Of a stretch of 64,000 nucleotides of DNA, positions 7,591-15,313 are shown one piece after another. Position 1 is the first letter of the stretch; every line of letters begins with the position of its first letter. Both the position numbers and the translations under genes were made by a program. The stretch is taken from assembly GCF_018406645.1 (NCBI RefSeq), contig NZ_AP024546.1, positions 1,860,001 to 1,924,000 of the forward strand, read 5' to 3'. The DNA is from Lysobacter helvus (GTDB lineage Bacteria; Pseudomonadota; Gammaproteobacteria; Xanthomonadales; Xanthomonadaceae). Under the pieces are notes generated by a model that had not been told where the DNA came from, ran no database searches, and saw nothing but the letters and a program-made list of their open reading frames with translations.

Positions 7591-8187
7591 ATGATCGGCT
7601 TGTTGATCCTGCTTGCGCTTGTCGTCGTCGTCGGCTTCTGGGTCATGGGGATGTACAACGGGCTGGTCACCGCCCGGAACGCCTTCAAGAATGCGTTCGC
7701 GCAGATCGACGTGCAGCTGCAGCGCCGCTTCGACCTCATCCCGAACCTGGTCGAGACCGTGAAGGGCTACATGGCGCACGAGCGCGGCACGCTGGAAGAG
7801 GTGATCGCCGCGCGCGGCGCCGCGATGGCGGGCCTGTCCGCCGCGAAGGCCAGCCCGGGCGATCCGTCCGCGATGGCCGAGCTGGCCAACTCGCAGGGCG
7901 TCCTGAATGGCGCACTGGGTCGCCTGATGGCGGTGGCCGAGGCCTATCCGGACCTCAAGGCCAACCAGAACATGATGCAGCTCACCGAGGAGCTGACGTC
8001 CACCGAAAACAAGGTGGCGTTCGCGCGCCAGGCCTTCAACGATTCGGTGATGACGTACAACAACCGGCGCGAGACCTTCCCGTCCTCCATCTTCGCGGGC
8101 ATGTTCAATTTCCTGCCGGCCGCCTTGCTCGAGATCCCGGCGGAGCAGCAGGCGCAGGTGCGCGCCGCGCCGAAAGTGCAGTTCTGA
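7591..8187 (+). CDS. lemA: LemA family membrane protein
   Basis: The product is 198 residues with an N-terminal anchor (about 2-24) and the LemA coiled domain. The signature runs through FKNAFAQIDVQLQRRFDLIP and NLVETVKGYMAHERGTLEEV. The ATG at 7591 has AAGGGGAAG upstream. LemA genes are commonly paired with an M48/HtpX-like protease or TPM-domain genes, and here the M48 gene follows 55 bases downstream. The biochemical role of LemA is poorly defined; a link to envelope proteostasis is inferred from the pairing. Confidence 0.92.
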   Translation: MIGLLILLALVVVVGFWVMGMYNGLVTARNAFKNAFAQIDVQLQRRFDLIPNLVETVKGYMAHERGTLEEVIAARGAAMAGLSAAKASPGDPSAMAELANSQGVLNGALGRLMAVAEAYPDLKANQNMMQLTEELTSTENKVAFARQAFNDSVMTYNNRRETFPSSIFAGMFNFLPAALLEIPAEQQAQVRAAPKVQF

Positions 8188-8242
8188 TCGAACGACGCCG
8201 CGCCCGGCGTGAGGCCGGGCGCGCGCCGATGGGGACCTTCGC

Positions 8243-10168
8243 ATGAATTTCTTCGAACGCCAGGCAGCCGCGCGGCGGAGTTCCTCGCGCCTCGTGCTCC
8301 TGTTCGCGCTGGCGGTGGCCGGCATGGTGCTCGCGGTGGATGGCGCGGCGTGGCTCGTGTTCGGCAGCAGCGGCGCCGATCCGGGCGAGACCGGCGCGTT
8401 GCTCGCGTTCACCACGCTGCTCACGATCGGCATCGTCGGGCTGGGATCGCTGTACCGCATCGCCTCGCTGCGCGGCGGCGGCGAACCGGTCGCGCAGCAG
8501 ATGGGCGGCACGCCCGTCGCGGCCGACACCACCGACTTCAGCATGCGCCGCCTGCGCAACGTGGTCGAGGAAATCGCGATCGCCTCCGGCGTGCCGGTGC
8601 CGAAGATCTACGTGCTCGAAGAAGAGTCGGCGATCAACGCGTTCGCCGCGGGTTATTCGCCGTCGGACGCGGTCATCGCGGTCACGCGCGGCGCGCTCGA
8701 CAAGTTGAACCGCGACGAGTTGCAGGGTGTCATCGCGCACGAGTTCAGCCACATCCTCAACGGCGACATGCGGCTGAACATCCGCCTGATGGGTGTGCTG
8801 TTCGGCATCCTGATGATGGGGATCATCGGCCGGAAGATCCTGGTGAACGCGCGCTACGGCGGGCGCAACAACAAGGGCGCGGGCGTGATCATGATCGCGG
8901 CGCTCATCGCGATCGTGGTGGGCTACGTCGGCGTGTTCTTCGGCCGCATGATCAAGGCCGGCGTCGCGCGCCAGCGCGAAACGCTGGCCGACGCGTCGGC
9001 GGTGCAGTTCACGCGGCAGACCACCGGCCTGGCCGGCGCGCTGAAGAAGATCGGCGGGCTCGATGAAGGCTCGCGCCTCACCGCCAGCCAGAACACGGAA
9101 GAAGTGAGCCACATGCTGTTCGGCGAAGGCCTCGACTTCTCGGGCCTGTTCGCCACGCATCCGCCGCTGCTCGAACGCATCCAGGCGCTGGAGCCGCAGT
9201 TCCGCGCCGACCAGCTGGAGGCGCTGCAACGCAAGTGGCTCGACACGCCGCCGGACGGGCTGGAAGAAGACGTGCAGCTCGGCCTCGTGTCGCCGAAGGA
9301 CGGCACGTTGCCATCGCCCACCGCGCAATTCGCGGTGACGCCACCGATGGTGGTCGCGCAGGTCGCGCAGCCGTCGCCGGACGACTACAAGCGCGCCGAT
9401 GCGATCGCCGAACGCATCCCCGACGCCGTGCGCACGCTGGCCGGGCAACGCGATGCGGTGATGCCGTTGCTGCTCGGCTTGCTGCTCGACGAAGACCAGC
9501 AGGTGGCGTCGCTGCAGCGCGAGGAGATCGCCGCGCGCCTCGGCATGGCGATGTCGGAACATGCGCGCCAGTTGCGCAACGACCACCTGGCGACGCTGCA
9601 CCCGGCGCTGCGCCTGCCCTTGGCTTCCATCGCATTCCCCGTGCTGCGCCTGCGCCCGCGCCCGGAACTCGACACCTTCCTCGACACGGTGCACGCGATC
9701 GTCCACGCAGACGGCCGCGTGTCGTTGTTCGAATACTGCCTCGGCCGCCTGCTGCAGGTGCAGGTACGCGAATCGCTCGATCCCTCGCGCCATGCGCGCT
9801 TCGGCCGCACGCCGCTCGCGCTGGTGCGCAGCGAGATTTCCACGCTGCTGTGCGTCGTCGCGCAGTGCGGGCACGAAGACCCGGAGATGGCCAAGCGCGC
9901 CTACCTCACCGGCATCCAGCGCGTGTTGCCCAGCGACCACCTGCCGTACCTGGCGCGGCCGCAGGGCGCGCTGGCGCTGGAGGAAACGTGGGGGCCGCTC
10001 GACGGGCTGGATCCGCTCGCCAAGCAATCGCTGGTGGAAGGCATCACCGCGACGATCGGCCACGACAACCAGGTGACGGTGGGCGAGGCGGAACTGCTGC
10101 GCACGATCTGCGCCGCCCTGCATTGCCCGTTGCCGCCGATGCTGGAAACCGCGCCCCGCGCGCGCTGA
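8243..10168 (+). CDS. M48 (HtpX-like) membrane metalloprotease with a C-terminal TerB-like extension
   Basis: This 641-residue protein is about twice the length of HtpX. The N-terminal half has two membrane helices (about 16-38 and 50-71), the zinc site HEFSH (166-170), two further helices (about 183-235) and a downstream Glu in RQRETLADASA. The C-terminal half (about 330-641) is soluble and helical. It contains two acidic segments resembling TerB-like repeats: VHAIVHADGRVSLFEY and TIGHDNQVTVGEAELLRTIC. The domain call for the extension is by eye only. The gene lies 55 bases after lemA, so LemA is the likely partner. The probable role is cleavage of misfolded or regulatory inner-membrane proteins. 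Confidence 0.85.
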   Translation: MNFFERQAAARRSSSRLVLLFALAVAGMVLAVDGAAWLVFGSSGADPGETGALLAFTTLLTIGIVGLGSLYRIASLRGGGEPVAQQMGGTPVAADTTDFSMRRLRNVVEEIAIASGVPVPKIYVLEEESAINAFAAGYSPSDAVIAVTRGALDKLNRDELQGVIAHEFSHILNGDMRLNIRLMGVLFGILMMGIIGRKILVNARYGGRNNKGAGVIMIAALIAIVVGYVGVFFGRMIKAGVARQRETLADASAVQFTRQTTGLAGALKKIGGLDEGSRLTASQNTEEVSHMLFGEGLDFSGLFATHPPLLERIQALEPQFRADQLEALQRKWLDTPPDGLEEDVQLGLVSPKDGTLPSPTAQFAVTPPMVVAQVAQPSPDDYKRADAIAERIPDAVRTLAGQRDAVMPLLLGLLLDEDQQVASLQREEIAARLGMAMSEHARQLRNDHLATLHPALRLPLASIAFPVLRLRPRPELDTFLDTVHAIVHADGRVSLFEYCLGRLLQVQVRESLDPSRHARFGRTPLALVRSEISTLLCVVAQCGHEDPEMAKRAYLTGIQRVLPSDHLPYLARPQGALALEETWGPLDGLDPLAKQSLVEGITATIGHDNQVTVGEAELLRTICAALHCPLPPMLETAPRAR

Positions 10169-10183
10169 CCCGGCGGCCGCGGA

Positions 10184-11770
10184 TCAGCGTCCGCGGATCA
10201 GGTCGGATGCGCGCTCGGCGATCATCATCGTCGGCGCGTTGGTGTTGCCGCCGATCAGCGTGGGCATCACCGAGGCATCGATCACGCGCAGGCCTTCGAC
10301 GCCACGCACGCGCAGGTCGTTGTCGACCACCGACGCCGCGTCGCTGCCCATCCGGCACGTGCCGACCGGGTGGTACACGGTCTCGGCCTTCGCGCGGATG
10401 AAGTCCGCGAGTTCGGCGTCCGACAGGTCGTTGCGCGCGGGGAAGATCGGCGCGCCGCGATAGGGATCGAAGGCCTTCTGCGCGAACAGCGTGCGCGAGA
10501 CTTTCGCGCACTCCACCATCATCCGCAGGTCGAAGCCTTCCGCGTCGCTCAGGTAATTCGCTTCGATGCGCGGCTTGTCGCCGGCGCGGTTGCTGGCGAG
10601 CGCGATGCGGCCGCGGCTCCGCGGGCGCAGGAAGCAGGCGTGCAGCGTGTAGCCGTCGCCGCGCAGGCGATGGCGGCCGTGGTCGTCGAGCATCGCGGGG
10701 ACGAAGTGGAACTGGATGTCGGGGCGATCGTCCGGCGCGAGCGCCGAGCGCACGAACCCGCCGCCCTCGGCGATGTTGCTGCTGCCGGGGCCGCTGTGGC
10801 CGCGCAGGTAGTAGTCGAACGCGATCTTGAGGTCGCCCACGCGGTCGTAGGTGATCGGCTGCGTGGAATGCTGCAGCGAGCAGATGTCGAGATGGTCCTG
10901 CAGGTTCGCGCCGACGTTGGGTGCATCGTGCACGACGTCGATCTTGAGGCGACGCAACGCATCCGCCGGCCCGACGCCCGACAACATCAGCAGTTGCGGC
11001 GAATTGATCGCACCGCCGCTCAGCAACACCTCCCGCGTCGCCTCGTAATGGAACGCCTGCCCGCGCACGACGCAGGTCACGCCGTCGGCGCGCCCCTTGT
11101 CGAAGGTGATGCGGCTGACCATCGCATCGGTGCGCACGACGAGGTTGGGCCGCGAGCGTGCGGGATTGAGGTAGGCCACCGACGCCGAACACCGCGCGCC
11201 GTCCTTCTGCGTCACCTGGTACAGGCCGACGCCTTCCTGGCGCGGGCCGTTGAAATCGTCGTTGCGCGCATAGCCCGCCTGCACGCCCGCTTCGATGAAC
11301 GCTTCGGACAGCGGGTTCACGTAACGCAGGTCCGACACCGACAACGGACCATCGCCGCCATGCAAAGCATCCGCGCCGCGCGTGTTGCCTTCGTTGCGCC
11401 GGAAGTAGGGCAGCACCGCGTCCCACGACCAGCCGGTCGCGCCCTGCGCGGCCCAGTCGTCGTAGTCGCGCGCATGGCCGCGGATGTAGCACATCGCGTT
11501 GATCGAACTGGAGCCGCCGAGCACCTTGCCGCGCGGCCACCACAGGGTGCGGTTGTCGAGGTGTGGTTCCGGCGCGGTGTCGTAGTCCCAGTTCACGCCC
11601 TTCTTGCCGACCAGCTTGGCCAGGCCCGCGGGCATGTGGATGAAGGGATGCCAGTCGCGCGGGCCGGCTTCGAGCAACAGCACGCGCACGTGCGGGTCTT
11701 CGGAAAGGCGGTTGGCGAGCACGCAGCCGGCGGAGCCGGCGCCGATGATGATGTAGTCGAACGCGTGCAC
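10184..11770 (-). CDS. GMC-family FAD oxidoreductase (choline dehydrogenase-like)
   Basis: The product is 528 residues. An N-terminal FAD-binding Rossmann motif (DYIIIGAGSAGCVLANRL, about 4-21), a GMC signature around GKVLGGSSSINAMCYIRG, the catalytic His region YHPVGTCRMG, and the C-terminal GNTNAPTMMIAERASDLI define the family. Members oxidise primary alcohols, including choline, aromatic and aliphatic alcohols; the substrate here cannot be read from sequence. I use the GTG at 11770, where the FAD motif begins immediately. No betaine aldehyde dehydrogenase is adjacent, which argues against a dedicated betA assignment. It diverges from the MFS gene. Confidence 0.85.
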   Translation of the reverse strand: MHAFDYIIIGAGSAGCVLANRLSEDPHVRVLLLEAGPRDWHPFIHMPAGLAKLVGKKGVNWDYDTAPEPHLDNRTLWWPRGKVLGGSSSINAMCYIRGHARDYDDWAAQGATGWSWDAVLPYFRRNEGNTRGADALHGGDGPLSVSDLRYVNPLSEAFIEAGVQAGYARNDDFNGPRQEGVGLYQVTQKDGARCSASVAYLNPARSRPNLVVRTDAMVSRITFDKGRADGVTCVVRGQAFHYEATREVLLSGGAINSPQLLMLSGVGPADALRRLKIDVVHDAPNVGANLQDHLDICSLQHSTQPITYDRVGDLKIAFDYYLRGHSGPGSSNIAEGGGFVRSALAPDDRPDIQFHFVPAMLDDHGRHRLRGDGYTLHACFLRPRSRGRIALASNRAGDKPRIEANYLSDAEGFDLRMMVECAKVSRTLFAQKAFDPYRGAPIFPARNDLSDAELADFIRAKAETVYHPVGTCRMGSDAASVVDNDLRVRGVEGLRVIDASVMPTLIGGNTNAPTMMIAERASDLIRGR

Positions 11771-11899
11771 GGTGGATCCCGGGACAAGGCTGCGCGACGG
11801 TAGGCCGCGGGGATGGAGCAAGTACTCCAGGCATGGTAGCCATCCCCGCGACCTTTGGGCTAACGTGCCCCGGCACCCGCGCAGCCCCCACGGAAACCC

Positions 11900-13282
11900 A
11901 TGGCGCCAACGGATCCCCGCGAAACGGATGGCGGCGCGCGCGCGTCGCGCGTCCGGGTGCGCCTGGTGGACCAGCCCGCGGCGCTGTGGTGGTCGCTGCT
12001 CTACTTCTTCAGCCTGCTGTGCGGCTACTACGTGCTGCGCCCCGTGCGCGATGCGATGGGCTCGTCGGGCGATGCGCTCACCGTGTTCCCGCGTTCGTGG
12101 GTGGCCTGGGCCACCGCGCGCGGCTGGGACATCACCGACTTCACGCTGCAGATCCTGTTCACGGGCACCTTCCTCGGGATGCTGTTGCTGCAGCCGTTGT
12201 ACGGCGCGCTCGTGGCGCGCTTCCCGCGGCGCGTGTTCCTGCCGGTGGTGTACCTGGTCTTCATCGCGTGCCTGCTCACGTTCTACGTCGCGTTCCACCA
12301 GGCGTGGCCGGGGCGGGGCGTGGCGTTCTTCGTGTGGACGGCGGTGTTCAACCTGTTCGCGGTGAGCGTGTTCTGGAGCTTCATGGCGGACGTGTTCGAC
12401 GATGCGCACGCCAAGCAGGTGTACGGCTACATCGGCGCGGGCGGCACGATCGGCGCGCTGGTGGGCCCGGTCATCACGCTGCACCTGGCGCAGCGCATCG
12501 GCGTGGGCAACCTGCTGCTCGTGTCGGCCGGGTTCCTGTGCGTGTGCCTGCTGTGCATCCTGCAGCTGCGTCCGTGGGCGATCCTGCGCGAACGCGCGCG
12601 CGGCGAAGCGAGCGGCGAACAGGCGATGGGCGGCTCGATCTGGGCGGGCCTGCGCCTGGTCGCGCGCGAACCGCTGCTGCGCGCACTTGCCATCCTGATG
12701 TTCTTCGGCGTCGGCGTGGGCACGCTGCTCTACAACGAGCAGGCCGCGATCACGCGCCATGCCTTCACGGACGATGCGGCGCGCACGGCGTTCTACGCCA
12801 ACATCGACCTGGCCATCAACGGCCTGGCGATCGTCATCCAGTTGTTCGTCACGCGGTGGCTGTTGCGCACGCACGGCGTGGCGCCGGCGTTGCTGATTCC
12901 CGCGTTCGCGGTGCTGGCGGGGTTCTCGATCCTGGCGGCCTCGCCGTTCCCGATGATGGTCGCGATCGTGCAGGTGGTCACCCGCGCGGGCGAGTTCTCG
13001 CTGGGCAAGCCGGCGCGCGAGACGATCTACACGCGCGTGCCCCGCGAATGGCGTTACAAAGGCAAGGCCGTGATCGACACGTTCGTGTACCGCGGCGGCG
13101 ACCTCAGCTTTGCGTGGGTGCACAAGGGGCTGTCGCTGTTCGGTTCGCACATCGTGTTCCTGGGCGGCGTCGGCATCGCCGGCGCCATGACCTTCGGCGC
13201 ATGGCGCGTCATCCGCGCCCAGCGCACGCTGCCTGGCGACGCGTCGCGCGCCGGCCCCACCACCGGAGATCCCGCCGCATGA
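11900..13282 (+). CDS. MFS transporter of the NTP/NDP-exchanger-like group
   Basis: The 460-residue protein has about 12 hydrophobic segments. The first helix region, LYFFSLLCGYYVLRPVRDAM, is typical of proteins annotated as NTP/NDP exchange transporter-like MFS members, a group related to plastid and parasite ATP/ADP carriers but widespread in free-living bacteria. GYIGAGGTIGALVGPVITLH lies mid-protein. The actual substrate is unknown in free-living hosts. The stop overlaps the ATG of the epimerase gene (ATGA), so the two are translationally coupled. Confidence 0.75.
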   Translation: MAPTDPRETDGGARASRVRVRLVDQPAALWWSLLYFFSLLCGYYVLRPVRDAMGSSGDALTVFPRSWVAWATARGWDITDFTLQILFTGTFLGMLLLQPLYGALVARFPRRVFLPVVYLVFIACLLTFYVAFHQAWPGRGVAFFVWTAVFNLFAVSVFWSFMADVFDDAHAKQVYGYIGAGGTIGALVGPVITLHLAQRIGVGNLLLVSAGFLCVCLLCILQLRPWAILRERARGEASGEQAMGGSIWAGLRLVAREPLLRALAILMFFGVGVGTLLYNEQAAITRHAFTDDAARTAFYANIDLAINGLAIVIQLFVTRWLLRTHGVAPALLIPAFAVLAGFSILAASPFPMMVAIVQVVTRAGEFSLGKPARETIYTRVPREWRYKGKAVIDTFVYRGGDLSFAWVHKGLSLFGSHIVFLGGVGIAGAMTFGAWRVIRAQRTLPGDASRAGPTTGDPAA

Positions 13283-14499
13283 CCAACCGCCGCGCATTCC
13301 TCAAAGCCTCGCTCGCCACCGCCGGCCTCGCCGCGCTGCCCGCGTTCGCACGCAAGCCGAAGGCGCCGGAGCCGCGCAAGCCCGGCGATCCGATGACCAT
13401 CCTCGTCATGGGCGGCACGGGTTTCCTCGGCCCGCACTTCGTCGAAGCCGCGCGCGCGAAGGGCCACAAGCTCACGCTGTTCAACCGCGGCAAGACCAAT
13501 CCCACGCGCTTCAGCGGCGAGGAATTCAAGGACATCGAACAACTGCACGGCGACCGCAAGACCGACATGAAAGCCTTGTCGGGCCGGCGCAAGTGGGATG
13601 CGGTGCTGGACACGTCCGCGTACCTGCCCGCCGATGTCACGCGTTCGACGCAGCTGCTGGGCAAGCGCGTCGACCAGTACCTGCTGGTGTCGACGGTGTC
13701 GGTGTACGCGAAGATGGACACGCCGAACCAGGACGAAACCGCGCCGCTCGCGGTGCTCGCCAATCCGAACGTCACCGAAGTCACGGGCGACACGTATGGC
13801 GGTTTGAAGGCGCTGTGCGAGCAGGCCGCCAACAAGGAAATGCCCGGGCGCGTGACCATCGTGCGGCCCGGCCTGATCGTCGGGCCCGGCGACAACACGG
13901 ATCGCTTCACGTACTGGCCGGCGCGCGCGGACCGCGGCGGCGAAATCCTCGGGCCCGGCAGCGCGTCGGACCCGACGCAGTTCATCGATGTTCGCGACCT
14001 CGCCGCGTTCCTGCTCAAGGCGCTGGAAGACCAACGCTTCGGCACGTTCAACGCCGATGCGCCCGCGGGCAAGCTGACGATGGGCGAAGTCATCGCCACG
14101 GCGCAGCGCGTGTCCGGCAAGCCGTCGAAGGTGACGTGGGTGCCGGCGGACTTCCTCGACCAGCAACACGTCAGCGCGTGGCAGGACATGCCGGTGTGGA
14201 TCCCGCCGGTCGGGGAATACGCGGGCTTCGGGCGCGTGAGCAGCGCGAAGGCGCAGGCGGCGGGGCTCACGTACCGGCCGCTCGAGACGACCACCGCCGA
14301 CACGCTGGCGTACTGGCACACGTTGCCGGAAGACCGCCGCGCCGCACCGAAGGCGGGGCTGTCGATGGTGCGCGAAGCCGAAGTGCTGCAGGCGTGGCAC
14401 AAATCGCAGGCGCCGGCGCCGGTGAAGAAGGCGAAGCCCAAGGCGCCGGCGAAGAAGGGATCGTCGAAGAAGTCGTCGTCCAAGAAAAAGAAGCACTGA
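13279..14499 (+). CDS. Tat-exported NAD-dependent epimerase/dehydratase-like protein
   Basis: The product is 406 residues. The N-terminus, MTNRRAFLKASLATAGLAAL, is a textbook twin-arginine signal (RRAFLK). After it comes a Rossmann fold with TILVMGGTGFLG near residue 40, then VSTVSVYAKM and DTYGGLKALCEQA (a Y-x-x-x-K-like site, YGGLK). GPGSASDPTQFIDVRDLA is also family-like. The last 30 residues are lysine-rich (KKAKPKAPAKKGSSKKSSSK). A cofactor-dependent fold carrying a Tat signal suggests it is folded with its nucleotide before export. Its start overlaps the transporter stop by 4 bases. Confidence 0.82.
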   Translation: MTNRRAFLKASLATAGLAALPAFARKPKAPEPRKPGDPMTILVMGGTGFLGPHFVEAARAKGHKLTLFNRGKTNPTRFSGEEFKDIEQLHGDRKTDMKALSGRRKWDAVLDTSAYLPADVTRSTQLLGKRVDQYLLVSTVSVYAKMDTPNQDETAPLAVLANPNVTEVTGDTYGGLKALCEQAANKEMPGRVTIVRPGLIVGPGDNTDRFTYWPARADRGGEILGPGSASDPTQFIDVRDLAAFLLKALEDQRFGTFNADAPAGKLTMGEVIATAQRVSGKPSKVTWVPADFLDQQHVSAWQDMPVWIPPVGEYAGFGRVSSAKAQAAGLTYRPLETTTADTLAYWHTLPEDRRAAPKAGLSMVREAEVLQAWHKSQAPAPVKKAKPKAPAKKGSSKKSSSKKKKH

Positions 14500-14500
14500 C

Positions 14501-14851
14501 ATGTCGCTGCCCGCCATGGTCGTCGTCGCGCTCGTCGCGCTGCTGCACGGATGGTTCCTCGTGCTCGAGATGTTCCTGTGGACGAAGCCGGCGGGGTTGA
14601 AGACGTTCCGGCTCACGCCGGAATTCGCCGCGCAGTCGCGCACGCTGGCCGCGAACCAGGGGCTCTACAACGGCTTCCTCGCGGCGGGGCTGGTCTACGG
14701 ACTGGCGATGCAGTCGCGCGAGATCGTGCTGCTGTTCCTGGTGTTCGTCATCGTGGCCGGTGCCTACGGCGCCGCGACGGTGAACAAGCGCATCTTCTTC
14801 GTCCAGGCCTTCCCCGCGATCATCGCGTCGGTGCTGGTCGGCTGGCGCTAG
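14501..14851 (+). CDS. DUF1304 small membrane protein
   Basis: The product is 116 residues with four hydrophobic helices. HGWFLVLEMFLWTKP near the N-terminus and NQGLYNGFLAAGLVYGL are the conserved DUF1304 landmarks. The function is unknown for the family. It starts 1 base after the epimerase stop and belongs to the same operon. Its stop overlaps the convergent DUF4442 stop by 4 bases. Confidence 0.85.
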   Translation: MSLPAMVVVALVALLHGWFLVLEMFLWTKPAGLKTFRLTPEFAAQSRTLAANQGLYNGFLAAGLVYGLAMQSREIVLLFLVFVIVAGAYGAATVNKRIFFVQAFPAIIASVLVGWR

Positions 14852-15309
14852 CGCTTCGGCGATACCCACATGGCGATGCGTGCGCGGAAGACGTCCGCGC
14901 CCTGCGGATCGCGCACCGACACGGTGACCGGCAGGTCGTAGCCCTGCGTGGATTCGACGGCGGCGATGTCCGGCGTGGCGACGGCGTGCATCGTGCCGTT
15001 CGCCTTGCCCAGGTACTCGACCTGCATGCCCTTCGGGATCCAGCGCATCGAGGCGGGGATCGTCGCGTCGGTCATCAGGCCACCCGCGAATTCGGCGAGG
15101 TTGCACAACGCGATCGCATGCACCGTGCCGATGTGGTTGGTCACCTTGCGGCGATGCGCGATCGACGCTTCGCAACGGCCCGGTCCGAGCACCGTGATGC
15201 GCGGTGCGATGCTGGCGAAGTAGGGCGCGCGCCAGCACACGGCGCGCGCGAACATCCAGTGGCCGCCAGGCCAGCGCGTGATCCGGCGGTAGAGTTGCAG
15301 CACCGACAT
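14848..15309 (-). CDS. DUF4442 hotdog-fold (thioesterase-like) protein
   Basis: The product is 153 residues from the ATG at 15309. The sequence GTVHAIALCNLAEFAGGLMT is the hotdog-fold helix region of PaaI/DUF4442 proteins, and the family is related to acyl-CoA thioesterases. It begins 4 bases after the fadE stop on the same strand, so co-expression with fatty-acid oxidation is very likely and an acyl-CoA-related role is a fair inference. Catalytic residues are not certain by eye. Confidence 0.8.
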   Translation of the reverse strand: MSVLQLYRRITRWPGGHWMFARAVCWRAPYFASIAPRITVLGPGRCEASIAHRRKVTNHIGTVHAIALCNLAEFAGGLMTDATIPASMRWIPKGMQVEYLGKANGTMHAVATPDIAAVESTQGYDLPVTVSVRDPQGADVFRARIAMWVSPKR

Positions 15310-15313
15310 GCGG

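Noticed and set aside
5163-7739. An 858-codon minus frame across the histone gene and the serine hydrolase
   Set aside because: It is antisense to the histone repeats, which explains its FFAAFLAV-like repeats, and out of frame with the real hydrolase.
10177-10196. Hairpin CCGCGGA-N6-TCCGCGG between the M48 and GMC genes as a bidirectional terminator
   Set aside because: The stem is only 7 bp, overlaps a stop codon and has no T run on either side; chance GC symmetry is likely.
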